From positions 558,001-622,000 of the forward strand of contig OY970070.1 of the NCBI GenBank assembly GCA_963705355.1: DNA of 64,000 nt, read 5' to 3'. Shown piece after piece: positions 34,089 through 41,904 of this stretch; the stretch's first letter is position 1; the number at the start of each line of letters is the position of its first letter. Origin of the DNA: COMBO-56-21 sp963705355 (GTDB lineage: Archaea; Thermoplasmatota; Thermoplasmata; UBA10834). Made by a program: the position numbers and the translations under genes. The notes under the pieces were generated by a model. It made no database searches. It was not told the origin of the DNA and was given only the letters and a program-made list of their open reading frames with translations.

Positions 34089-35186
34089 TCAGAAGCCCAC
34101 TCGCGGGTACCTGAGCATCCGGCTCTCTTCTGTGGACAGCCCGACGAACTTCCGGACCATCGGGGCGTAGTAGCAGTCGCGGAGCTCCTTCGCCGCCGCG
34201 GTCGACACGAGGGAAATGCTCGGGTCTCCGCGCAGTACATCCTCATCAAGAAGGGGTTTCATCATCCTCTCCATCTCGGAGACATAATCCTTGTAGTCCT
34301 TCAGCATGTAGCAAGTGTAGGCCTCGGATTCCCTCTCGAGCGTGTACCAAGAGAGGTCAATCCAATCCAGCTTCGAGAGAGACGACCTGGTTTCGGGATC
34401 TAGATCAGGTTTGAACCGCATGTGAACATATGCGATTAAGTCGATGTTCCAGGTGAACAAAAGAGGGATGCAGACCCTCGTGAACATGCCTTTCTTCTCA
34501 AGTCGCTTTCGGATGTTCGTCACCGTCTGTCTGGATTTCGAGATGACCTGCGCGATCTGCGCATCAGTTGCGTGCGGATACTCTGCGAGATTGGCCAAAG
34601 TGCGTTTCTCTACGGGAGACAAATCCGCCATCTCAACGTCGTACCTGACAGGTCTATTTGGATCGGGCTTCCGCACATCGAGATCAAATATCCTGTGGAG
34701 ACCGGGAGCGAAGTTGTACGAGTAGCACAGCTTGGAAATCTGGAAGGGGAAGAAGACCGCTTTCAGATCGGCCCGTTCCGCCGCCCTAAGACCCTTGAAA
34801 TGAGTGTCGTATCGGTCTATCGCCAGGAGGTAGTCTGGGAAGCTTCTGAACACGCCGCTCATCATGATGAAGCCCTCGCCTGACACGCTGTCGAAGATCT
34901 CGGGCGTCTCGTCCAAGAAACCCAAGTGAGACATGTCTTTGATGTCCTTGGGAACCGCAGGGTTCGTCGAACCGTAGAGCTGAACGAACATCTCGCAACC
35001 AAGCTTGTGGAAGGACGGGACGTTAGCGAAGTAGATGTTCCTCGAATCCATGAGCCGCCTTCTGATCGATGACACCGTGCTCTCTTTCATGCCAAACCGT
35101 CTGGCTAGAGACGAATCAGTCAACTGAGCGTCCTGAGTCAAACCATAGATCACGAGCTTCTCCGACTCGCGGAAGGGCCTTTCCAT
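34089..35186 (-). CDS. transcription regulator with two winged-helix domains
   Basis: A 365-residue protein built from two similar halves. The first HTH is at about 12-50 (AQLTDSSLARRFGMKESTVS) and the second at about 190-230 (HATDAQIAQVISKSRQTVTN). Each is followed by a region of mixed helices and strands that might be a ligand domain, as in Lrp/AsnC-like archaeal regulators, though it matches no standard ligand fold that I can name. It is divergent from an amino-acid permease across 289 bases, so control of that permease and of itself is the natural hypothesis. Confidence 0.75.
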   Translation of the reverse strand: MERPFRESEKLVIYGLTQDAQLTDSSLARRFGMKESTVSSIRRRLMDSRNIYFANVPSFHKLGCEMFVQLYGSTNPAVPKDIKDMSHLGFLDETPEIFDSVSGEGFIMMSGVFRSFPDYLLAIDRYDTHFKGLRAAERADLKAVFFPFQISKLCYSYNFAPGLHRIFDLDVRKPDPNRPVRYDVEMADLSPVEKRTLANLAEYPHATDAQIAQVISKSRQTVTNIRKRLEKKGMFTRVCIPLLFTWNIDLIAYVHMRFKPDLDPETRSSLSKLDWIDLSWYTLERESEAYTCYMLKDYKDYVSEMERMMKPLLDEDVLRGDPSISLVSTAAAKELRDCYYAPMVRKFVGLSTEESRMLRYPRVGF

Positions 35187-35420
35187 TGACTAGGTGAATG
35201 TGTTTTTCGGTAGATAATGTTGCCACGGACGAAAGATGGCCCGAATTCGAATCTGCTCCTGGCCGAAAAGCCTCCCACCAAGTCATGCACAACGATGCAG
35301 CAAGGAATAGAGGGTTAACTATTGCTTATTCGCAAATCCCTCGAAAGAGCGCTGTGGAAGTGCCCGTTCGCCTACCTCTGTTTCCTGTGCACCTGGAAAC
35401 CCCATGACAAGACGTATCAG

Positions 35421-35475
35421 TTAAAATACGCAACACATCAATACACCGCTGGATTCCAAGGAGGTTCTCCTTGGA
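35421..35475 (+). promoter_or_regulatory. permease promoter and perfect inverted repeat enclosing the ribosome binding site
   Basis: A TATA-like TTAAAATAC is at 35421-35429. A 9-bp perfect inverted repeat with a 3-base centre (TCCAAGGAG-GTT-CTCCTTGGA) spans 35455-35475. It lies at the expected start of the transcript and contains GGAGG, so it could be a repressor site or an RNA hairpin hiding the ribosome binding site. Confidence 0.55.
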
Positions 35476-37110
35476 TTGGTTAGGGGGTGCAGAAGAGTGG
35501 GAGAAGTTTTCGCAAGAAAGGCCAGTGGGCTAGTCCGTGAGGCCTCTTTGCTTGACACTTTTGGCATCGGGTTCATGAACAACACACTAGGCGTGGGCAT
35601 ATGGACAATGGCTAGCTGGGGACTGTTCATCTCACCGCACGGCAACATGTTGTTAGGATCTATACTGGCGTCGCTGATGTGCATATTCGGCATAGCGTTC
35701 GTCTGGGGATTCCTGGGCGGCTCGATGCCCAGAAGCGGGGGCGACTATATCGCCAACTCGAGAATCATTCACCCTGCGGTCGGCATCGCCATGTCAATGA
35801 CGAATGCCGGGTTCGTGATGACTTTCTGGATTGCGACTCTGGCACCGTTCTGCGCAGATCCAGGCATGACCTCACTTCTATCCTCCATAAGGGCCGACCC
35901 GAGCCTCATCAACTGGTTCTCGACGCCAGAGGCGGTCGTCATCGTCGGTTCGCTCGTGAACATCTGGGGATTCTTCATCGTGATCACCGGTCTGAGGATC
36001 TACAACATGAACCAGAGGGTCATCATGCTCTTGGCGTTCTTCACGCTGATTGTGACAGGGATTGTGCTCACCATGCACAGCCATGCTGACTTCGTGAGCG
36101 CTTACAACTCGCAAGCTGCGACTGATGGCTCGATGGACTACAACACCACGATATCGACTGTGAGAGATGTCGACGGGGTGAATTTGTCTGGGCCGAAACC
36201 TGGCATGAATCTCGGGGCGACTTTAGCCCTGTTCCCTGCTATAGCTTGGGCGACTGCGTACGGTTATCAGATCACCTTCATCTGTGGTGAAGTCAAGCGA
36301 CCCCAGAGGAACATCATCCTGGGACAGGTGCTGGCAGCTGTGATCCCCGCAGTTTTCCTCGTATGGTTCGCGTGGGGTCTGGTCAATGTCATGGGGCAGG
36401 ACTTCCTGGGCGCGATTGCCTACATAGACAACGGCGACTCGGGAGCATCGATCGACAACTTCACGTTGTCACTAGGCAGCAACACCTACAGTATGATATC
36501 CCTCCTGACACAGAACAGCTTCGTGCAGTTCTGCATTGGTTCGGTGTTCATATTCTTCAATCTGTTATGTATGCCGATTTCTTACATCGCATTTAGCCGT
36601 GCGGCGTTTGCATGGGGCATGGACAGATTGGGTCCGATGTGGTTCAGCGACGTGAGCCCGCGATGGCACTCGCCCGTGAAGAACAACGTGATCATGCTGG
36701 TCATGAGCGAGATCGGGATATTCATCTACGCCTACTGGGCGTCCGCACTAGATGCGGTGGCGATCGTCGCGCTCGAGGCGATGTCGGCTTGGGGCGTGAT
36801 GGCGGTGTCAGGCCTGCTGTTCCCGTACGTGAAGAAGGCGAAGACTATCTGGGAGGCCTCGCCTTACAAATTCCATCTGGGGCCGATCTACGTGCTGACG
36901 GTGGCAGCGGTGATCAACCTTGCGTTCGTCGGCATACTGATATACTACTTCTTCACCGTGCCCGCCTTAGGTGCTATATCGACTGTTGGTGGAGCGATTT
37001 ACATCACGATATGGATCTTCGGCGTCCTCTGGTACTTCCTATGGGTAAGGCACTGGAAGAAGCAGGGAATCGACCTGAAGATGGCCTGGAAGCAGCTGCC
37101 TCCGGCCTGA
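35476..37110 (+). CDS. APC-superfamily amino acid permease
   Basis: A 544-residue membrane transporter with about twelve hydrophobic segments. The start of TM1 shows the APC pattern FGIGFMNNTLGVGIW, and GGSMPRSGGDY lies near TM2-TM3, as in amino acid/polyamine carriers. A hydrophilic loop of about 60 residues follows TM5. Two starts are possible: TTG at 35476, 10 bases after GGAGGT, and GTG at 35497, 7 bases after AGGGGGTG. It is divergent from the two-HTH regulator. The substrate is not readable, but an amino acid or amine is likely. Confidence 0.87.
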   Translation: MVRGCRRVGEVFARKASGLVREASLLDTFGIGFMNNTLGVGIWTMASWGLFISPHGNMLLGSILASLMCIFGIAFVWGFLGGSMPRSGGDYIANSRIIHPAVGIAMSMTNAGFVMTFWIATLAPFCADPGMTSLLSSIRADPSLINWFSTPEAVVIVGSLVNIWGFFIVITGLRIYNMNQRVIMLLAFFTLIVTGIVLTMHSHADFVSAYNSQAATDGSMDYNTTISTVRDVDGVNLSGPKPGMNLGATLALFPAIAWATAYGYQITFICGEVKRPQRNIILGQVLAAVIPAVFLVWFAWGLVNVMGQDFLGAIAYIDNGDSGASIDNFTLSLGSNTYSMISLLTQNSFVQFCIGSVFIFFNLLCMPISYIAFSRAAFAWGMDRLGPMWFSDVSPRWHSPVKNNVIMLVMSEIGIFIYAYWASALDAVAIVALEAMSAWGVMAVSGLLFPYVKKAKTIWEASPYKFHLGPIYVLTVAAVINLAFVGILIYYFFTVPALGAISTVGGAIYITIWIFGVLWYFLWVRHWKKQGIDLKMAWKQLPPA

Positions 37111-37203
37111 TGCGGAACGAAGACGAAAACCCAAGAGAAGGGGGCCGATGGCCCTCTTCGAAAACCTTTCACCTTTCAATTCCTTGTGAAGCGAGCACGT
37201 CCC

Positions 37204-37902
37204 CTAGAGTTTCGGCAAGACCTCGAAGTGACTGTATGACTTCTTGAAGACGAACATGACCTTCGGCCTCCATTGGTTCACGACCTTGATGTTGTCGTAA
37301 TCATCGAAATACATGACGAGCTTGTAGTACTCCGGGTTCTTGCCACTCCTGTTGGCCTCCTTGGCGAGGGATTTCATCATCTTGCCAACGCACTCCTTCA
37401 TCTTCTCTCTCTGGGGAGCATAGAGGTCTTGCGTCTCAGCCTCGTATTTGATGACCTTTTTGCGGATCCGGTAATCCATCACTGTGGCGTAGTTCATCGC
37501 GATCACCACTATCAGGACCGCGATCATGGAATAGAGGAACGCATGTCCTCCGAATGGATGCCGCCCGAGCACCGTTCTCCAAACCGGGACGATCTGAACA
37601 GCAAGGAACCCGATCAGGACGATCAGACCCACTCTGTTCGCGACTTTGATCCATGCGAGGGTTCGGATCATCCGCTCCACCCCGGGGATCTTCAGTGGCA
37701 TATCAGCAATCTTCTCTGCGGCCGGCCTCGCCTTAACCCACATGTCGTAGTGCTCCTTGAACCGAGTCTTCTTCAAGTCCGCGAACGCCTCATCGATCCT
37801 CTCGACGTCCTTCCTCCTGTACGCGCGCGTGTCGTCCAGGAGTGTTATGCATTGTGCTAGCTGAGAAACCGGGTCGATCTCTTTCTGCTTCTTCTTCGGC
37901 AT
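37204..37902 (-). CDS. uncharacterised membrane protein with two central TM segments
   Basis: No family is recognised. The 232-residue protein has a charged helical N-terminus (1-85), two hydrophobic segments at about 92-110 and 123-142, and a C-terminal domain that ends in a strand-rich stretch (VMFVFKKSYSHFEVLPKL). Both long ends are probably on the cytoplasmic side. The ATG at 37902 has GGTG upstream; GTG at 37911 would add three residues. It is convergent with the permease. Confidence 0.75.
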   Translation of the reverse strand: MPKKKQKEIDPVSQLAQCITLLDDTRAYRRKDVERIDEAFADLKKTRFKEHYDMWVKARPAAEKIADMPLKIPGVERMIRTLAWIKVANRVGLIVLIGFLAVQIVPVWRTVLGRHPFGGHAFLYSMIAVLIVVIAMNYATVMDYRIRKKVIKYEAETQDLYAPQREKMKECVGKMMKSLAKEANRSGKNPEYYKLVMYFDDYDNIKVVNQWRPKVMFVFKKSYSHFEVLPKL

Positions 37903-38007
37903 CAGAGGCACCTGTTGACGCTGCCAGCGCAGTCTGTGGCAATGCCGTATGTGGTTTATTAGACTATGCGCGCGTCGGTAAGAGATGTATCGAGGAGGGC
38001 GAAGAGG

Positions 38008-39384
38008 TCAAGTCATCTTCGACTGGGTCTCTTTGATCGCTTCCTCGAATATGTCGATGCCTATGTCCAACTGCTCCTTCGAGATTACTATCGGCGGCGC
38101 GATCCTGAACACGTTTCCGAACATGCCCGCAGTTATCATCATCAGGCCTTTTCTCCACGCAAGACCCTGGATCTGAGGGACATACAGGGGCTCCTTCGTT
38201 TTCTTGTGCTTGACGATCTCAACGCCGATCATGAGCCCTTTTCCTCTCACATCGCCGATGAGCTCGTACTTGTCCTTCAACTCGTTCAGCCTCTTCATCG
38301 CGTGAACGCCGAGGACCTTGGAACGCTCTGCCAGATTCTCCGCCAGTATCTCCTTGACATGCGCTAGTCCCGCTGCGACGCTCAGGCCGTTCCCGCCAAA
38401 AGTGGACGAGTGCGAGCCTGGCCTCCACACATCCATGATGGCCCTCTTCGCCATGCAGGCCCCGAACGGGACACCGCCTCCAGAAGCCTTCCCTGTCAGG
38501 AGTATGTCAGGGATGACGCCTGCGGAGTTGCATTCCCATATCTCGCCGGTCCGCGCAAGCCCTGATTGGATCTCGTCCATGACCAGGAGGAATTTCCTCT
38601 CGTCGCACAACTTCCTCATCCTTGGCAAGTACTCCTTCGGCGGGACGATGTACCCGCCCTCTCCCTGAATCGGTTCGACGAACATAGATGCAGGATCGTT
38701 GGCGGGGCCGCCGAACTCAAGTATGGCCTTCTCGAGGTAGTCCAAACAGAGCATGTTGCAGTCCGGATACTCCTGATTGAACCAACATCTGTAGCAATAA
38801 GGATATGGAGCGAAGAAGAATCCGGGGGCGAAAGGCCCGTGGCCATACTTGTACTTCACCCTGCTGGCCATGGCAAGAGCATTTCCGATTCTGCCGTGAT
38901 AGGCTCCCATGAAAGCGATGTGTTCGGAACCCTTGGTGTAGTATCGCGAAAGCTTTATCGCGGCCTCCACAGCCTCCGCGCCGCTGTTCCCGAAGAAAGT
39001 GGATTCAAGGGCGCCACCGGGGGAGATCTTCGCGAGCAGTTCTGCGAAATCGGCCTCTTTGTCATAGTAAGCGTCGTTGGCGAGTGAATGAACGAGGTTG
39101 TCGGCCTGATCCTTGATCGCCTGCACGACTCGCGGATTCCCCCAACCCGCGTTCATCACAGAGATGCCGGCTGAGAAGTCAAGGAAGACATTCCCGTCGG
39201 CGTCCATGATCGCCGCGCCAGAGCCCTTCGTCATCGTGAACTGAAAGAGCCTGTCGTAGGCGTGCGAGACGTACTTCTTGTCCTTGTCGATTATCTCCTT
39301 GCTCTTGGGGCCGGGCGGTGCGACCTTCAGCTTCGGCGCGTCTCTGGCCCAGTCCTCAACCCAATCCGGAAGATCTAGGTTCAT
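38008..39384 (-). CDS. class III aminotransferase (4-aminobutyrate aminotransferase-like)
   Basis: A 458-residue fold-type I PLP enzyme. It shows FGNSGAEAVEAAIKLSR near 115, the AYHGR segment, the PLP Asp in LLVMDEIQSGLART and the lysine in LLTGKASGGGVPFG near 300. A Cys-rich insert (YCYRC with two further Cys) near 175 is also found in archaeal GABA-aminotransferase homologs, some of which act as amino acid racemases. It may handle 4-aminobutyrate, ornithine or another omega-amine. The ATG at 39384 has GAGGG upstream and fits a TATA-like box near 39455-39463 on the minus strand. Confidence 0.85.
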   Translation of the reverse strand: MNLDLPDWVEDWARDAPKLKVAPPGPKSKEIIDKDKKYVSHAYDRLFQFTMTKGSGAAIMDADGNVFLDFSAGISVMNAGWGNPRVVQAIKDQADNLVHSLANDAYYDKEADFAELLAKISPGGALESTFFGNSGAEAVEAAIKLSRYYTKGSEHIAFMGAYHGRIGNALAMASRVKYKYGHGPFAPGFFFAPYPYCYRCWFNQEYPDCNMLCLDYLEKAILEFGGPANDPASMFVEPIQGEGGYIVPPKEYLPRMRKLCDERKFLLVMDEIQSGLARTGEIWECNSAGVIPDILLTGKASGGGVPFGACMAKRAIMDVWRPGSHSSTFGGNGLSVAAGLAHVKEILAENLAERSKVLGVHAMKRLNELKDKYELIGDVRGKGLMIGVEIVKHKKTKEPLYVPQIQGLAWRKGLMMITAGMFGNVFRIAPPIVISKEQLDIGIDIFEEAIKETQSKMT

Positions 39385-39753
39385 TCTAACCCTCTGAGTT
39401 TGAGAATCGTACGAATATACGATGTGTTCGGCGTCGGATAAGCATACAATCGATATTAAGATTGCGTGATGCGGCGAGTGCTGACCTGTCGAGCCAGATA
39501 TCCGTTGTTTCTCACTCCTGGATTCCTCATTATGGTATTGTGCATGTGTTCCAAAGGCTTTCAATGGCAATTCCTTTGCGATTGAAGAGCGGCTGCGTTG
39601 TTATGCCCGCCAAACGAGTCAAATCCTGCGTCAATCACCTGCAGCCCTGACCACGTTTGCAGAAATGATTTTTCAAGCACTGGACAATACGGTTAAATAG
39701 AAACGAACCCTTTACCGCTCATCTCCAAAACGGGAGTAACTGAGGGGTAAGTT
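39385..39753. other. 369-base intergenic region between divergent genes
   Basis: It contains a minus-strand TATA-like box near 39455-39463 for the aminotransferase and a plus-strand box GGTTAAATAG near 39691-39700 for the phosphoesterase. The part between (about 39470-39690) shows no open frame, tRNA or clear hairpin that I can support. Confidence 0.4.
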
Positions 39754-40689
39754 TTGCGTCCGATAAGACTGTTCTTCGTCACGGATTTGCATGGGTCCGA
39801 ACTGTGCTTTAGAAAATTCATCAGTGCGATATCGATCTACAACGCTGATGTGGCGATTGCTCTCGGGGATCTCGCAGGCAAGATGGTGGTGCCGATATTC
39901 GACAACGGGAACGGCAGCTATGACGTGAACTTCCTCGCACAGGAAATCCATCTGAACAACAAGACCGAGCTCGATCAGCAACTTGCCAAGATCAACAACA
40001 TAGGATTCTATCCATACATGACCGACAAGAAAGAGGCCGATCATCTGCGCTCGAACCAGGAAGATGTGATGAAGATCTTCCACAGGCTCATCAACGAGAG
40101 GCTGCAGCACTGGATAGAGCTTGCGGACGAGAAACTGAAGGACAGCAAGGCGGCAATATACATGGCTCCTGGCAACGACGACCCCTTGGAGATGGACGCC
40201 ATTCTCGAGGGTTCAAAGGTCATGAAGTCCGCCGCCATGAGGAACCTGGATGTCCTCGGCTACGAGATGATCACGATTGCGCACACGTCCCCCACACCCT
40301 GGGATACCCCGAGGGAATGGAACGAGGAGGAGATGACGAAGAACATAGAAAAGCTGGCGGGGACTGTCAAGAACATGGAGAAGGCCATTTTCAATTTCCA
40401 CGATCCGCCCTATGGAACGATGCTCGACTACGCCCCGAAGCTCAGGGACATGCGACAGTCAGCGGGTGAGACTGAGCATGTCGGCAGCAAGGCTGTGGCC
40501 GAGGCGATCAAGAAGTACCAGCCCTTCCTTGGGCTCCACGGACACATCCACGAGTCCAGGGCCGCTCAGAAGATCGGCAGGACTTTCTGTGTCAATCCCG
40601 GAAGCGAATATGGTGAGGGCATTCTGAGGGGAGTTCTCTTGACCCTCGCCGATACCAAAATGAAGAGCTATGTCTTTACCTCGGGGTAA
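39754..40689 (+). CDS. calcineurin-like metallophosphoesterase
   Basis: A 311-residue phosphoesterase. The two-metal site is traced by DLHG (11-14), GDLAGK near 38, GNDD near 148, FNFHDPP near 214 and GHIH near 262, matching the family order D-x-H, GD, GNH[DE], H, GHxH with Asp in place of His in the third motif. An insert of about 80 residues between motifs 2 and 3 is unusual. Translation begins with TTG after GAGGGG. A nucleotidyltransferase-like gene follows 37 bases later, suggesting a two-gene unit. The substrate is unknown; a nucleic acid or nucleotide is possible. Confidence 0.85.
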   Translation: MRPIRLFFVTDLHGSELCFRKFISAISIYNADVAIALGDLAGKMVVPIFDNGNGSYDVNFLAQEIHLNNKTELDQQLAKINNIGFYPYMTDKKEADHLRSNQEDVMKIFHRLINERLQHWIELADEKLKDSKAAIYMAPGNDDPLEMDAILEGSKVMKSAAMRNLDVLGYEMITIAHTSPTPWDTPREWNEEEMTKNIEKLAGTVKNMEKAIFNFHDPPYGTMLDYAPKLRDMRQSAGETEHVGSKAVAEAIKKYQPFLGLHGHIHESRAAQKIGRTFCVNPGSEYGEGILRGVLLTLADTKMKSYVFTSG

Positions 40690-40726
40690 TTGACTGCTCG
40701 GGCAGTCAAGATAGGTGAGGGACAAG

Positions 40727-41530
40727 ATGACGGTGCGTTTGCCTGCTGACATTCCAATTGAAGAGTATCCGAAGCCGGAAGTGTTCGTCGACGAGGCCAA
40801 CTCCTTGGTGGAGGAAGCCGGAAAGAAGGGCTACATGCTTCGGGTCATGGGCGGCATGGCCATCTACATGCACAGCAAGGAATACGAGACCCTATGGCGA
40901 AACCTCGCGCGACTCGGGACCAAGGTATTCACCGACATAGATTTCGTGGCTTACGGGAAGCAGAGAAACGAGCTCTACGATTTCGTCCAGAAACGCGGCT
41001 ACAAAACGGATCCGCGCTTCCTGTATCAGTTCGGGAAGTCACGGCACATATTCTTCGGAGGACGGGTGCCGATGGTCGAGATCTTCTATGACCAGCTCGA
41101 GATGAACCACACCATACCGTACAAGGGTAGGCTGGAGGTCGATTCGCCAACCACACCGATCGCCGAGCTGATGATGCAGAAGCTGCAGGTCGTCAAGATC
41201 AACGAGAAGGACATCAAGGACCTCATCGTGCTGATCAGGGCGCACGATGTCGGGACGGACGACCGGGAGAAGATCAACCTGAATGTCTTCGACTTCGTGG
41301 GCCTCTTCAACGAGTGGGGATGGTACTACACCGCGACGATGAACCTGAACAAGGTGAAGAACTTCGCCAACGAGTACCCACAGCTCTCTCCTGACGACAA
41401 AACGATCGTGTCGCAGAGAGTGGACAAGCTCCTGGCGTACATCGAGGAGAAGCCAAAATCATTCAAATGGAAGATGCGGTCAAAGATCGGCACCAAGACG
41501 ATGTGGTACAACCCTGTCGAGGATTGGTAG
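40727..41530 (+). CDS. nucleotidyltransferase-like protein (AbiEii-type fold)
   Basis: A 267-residue protein with a Gly-rich LRVMGGMAIYMH near residue 40 and TDIDFVAYGK near 70, a spacing like that of the AbiEii/AbiGii nucleotidyltransferases, where the acidic pair binds metal. The rest is mixed alpha/beta with an aromatic-rich C-terminus (FKWKMRSKIG, MWYNP). Unlike toxin genes it has no small antitoxin partner. It follows a phosphoesterase by 37 bases. The ATG at 40727 has GGTGAGG upstream. The nucleotidyltransferase call rests on motif resemblance only. Confidence 0.6.
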   Translation: MTVRLPADIPIEEYPKPEVFVDEANSLVEEAGKKGYMLRVMGGMAIYMHSKEYETLWRNLARLGTKVFTDIDFVAYGKQRNELYDFVQKRGYKTDPRFLYQFGKSRHIFFGGRVPMVEIFYDQLEMNHTIPYKGRLEVDSPTTPIAELMMQKLQVVKINEKDIKDLIVLIRAHDVGTDDREKINLNVFDFVGLFNEWGWYYTATMNLNKVKNFANEYPQLSPDDKTIVSQRVDKLLAYIEEKPKSFKWKMRSKIGTKTMWYNPVEDW

Positions 41531-41687
41531 GCGCTTGTGCTTGCGTCTGCCGGCAACTTCAGTGAAGAATAGTCTCGGTACCATTCGCATGAAATAGTGT
41601 ATTTGTCGAATTGGATGGCTTATTCCGTCATTCTGAAACGACTCTCCGGCCTTAGAAGATGAGAATCAAGCACACGCTCGCACAGAG

Positions 41688-41772
41688 AACAACAAAAAAA
41701 GAGGGGGGGGAAGTCAGTGTATACACTGTGGCTCAGGGCCCTTATGAAACCATACGGTAGACCCTCTTTTCC
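41688..41772 (-). ncRNA. candidate small structured RNA
   Basis: On the minus strand a TATA-like TATTATAA (41802-41795) is followed about 26 bases later by GGAAAAGAGGG. The sequence then contains a small hairpin ACC-GTAT-GGT, a GGGCCC palindrome and the hairpin CAGTG-TATA-CACTG (from the perfect palindrome at 41715-41728). It ends with CCCTCTTTTTTTG. The terminal 9 bases AAAAGAGGG and CCCTCTTTT pair perfectly, and the T run looks like an archaeal terminator. Promoter, closing stem and terminator together suggest an RNA of about 80 bases. A weak 85-codon frame overlaps but has no homology that I can see. Confidence 0.45.
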
Positions 41773-41794
41773 TGGCTTTCGCGCGAGCACAAGG

Positions 41795-41802
41795 TTATAA
41801 TA
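41795..41802 (-). promoter_or_regulatory. TATA-like box for the candidate small RNA
   Basis: TATTATAA on the minus strand, centred about 26 bases before the first base of the closing stem at 41772. Confidence 0.4.
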
Positions 41803-41831
41803 CGTCCTATGCCAGAAATCTAGCCCGCCGG

Positions 41832-41880
41832 CCAATGGCCAGACGTTCAGACGGCCGACTCCGCAAACGGCGCCCATTGG
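41832..41880 (-). terminator. hairpin after the MoxR/vWA gene
   Basis: CCAATGG (41832-41838) and CCATTGG (41874-41880) can pair across a GC-rich loop just past the MoxR/vWA stop. It may end that transcript; no T run follows, and the placement before the small-RNA promoter is the main support. Confidence 0.3.
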
Positions 41881-41904
41881 TGCCGGAACGCCGAAAACGC
41901 AATC

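Noticed and set aside
39450..39500. C/D-box small RNA (GTGATG and CTGA words near 39465-39490)
   Set aside because: Only one loose C-like and one D-like word occur, without C'/D' boxes or closing stem.
40727..41530. AbiE-type toxin-antitoxin system
   Set aside because: There is no adjacent antitoxin gene; the upstream gene is a full-length phosphoesterase, so only a nucleotidyltransferase-like call is kept.
41620..41877. 85-codon minus-strand frame over the candidate small RNA
   Set aside because: No ribosome binding site or homology, and it runs through a run of eight C and a T run that look like RNA structure and terminator.
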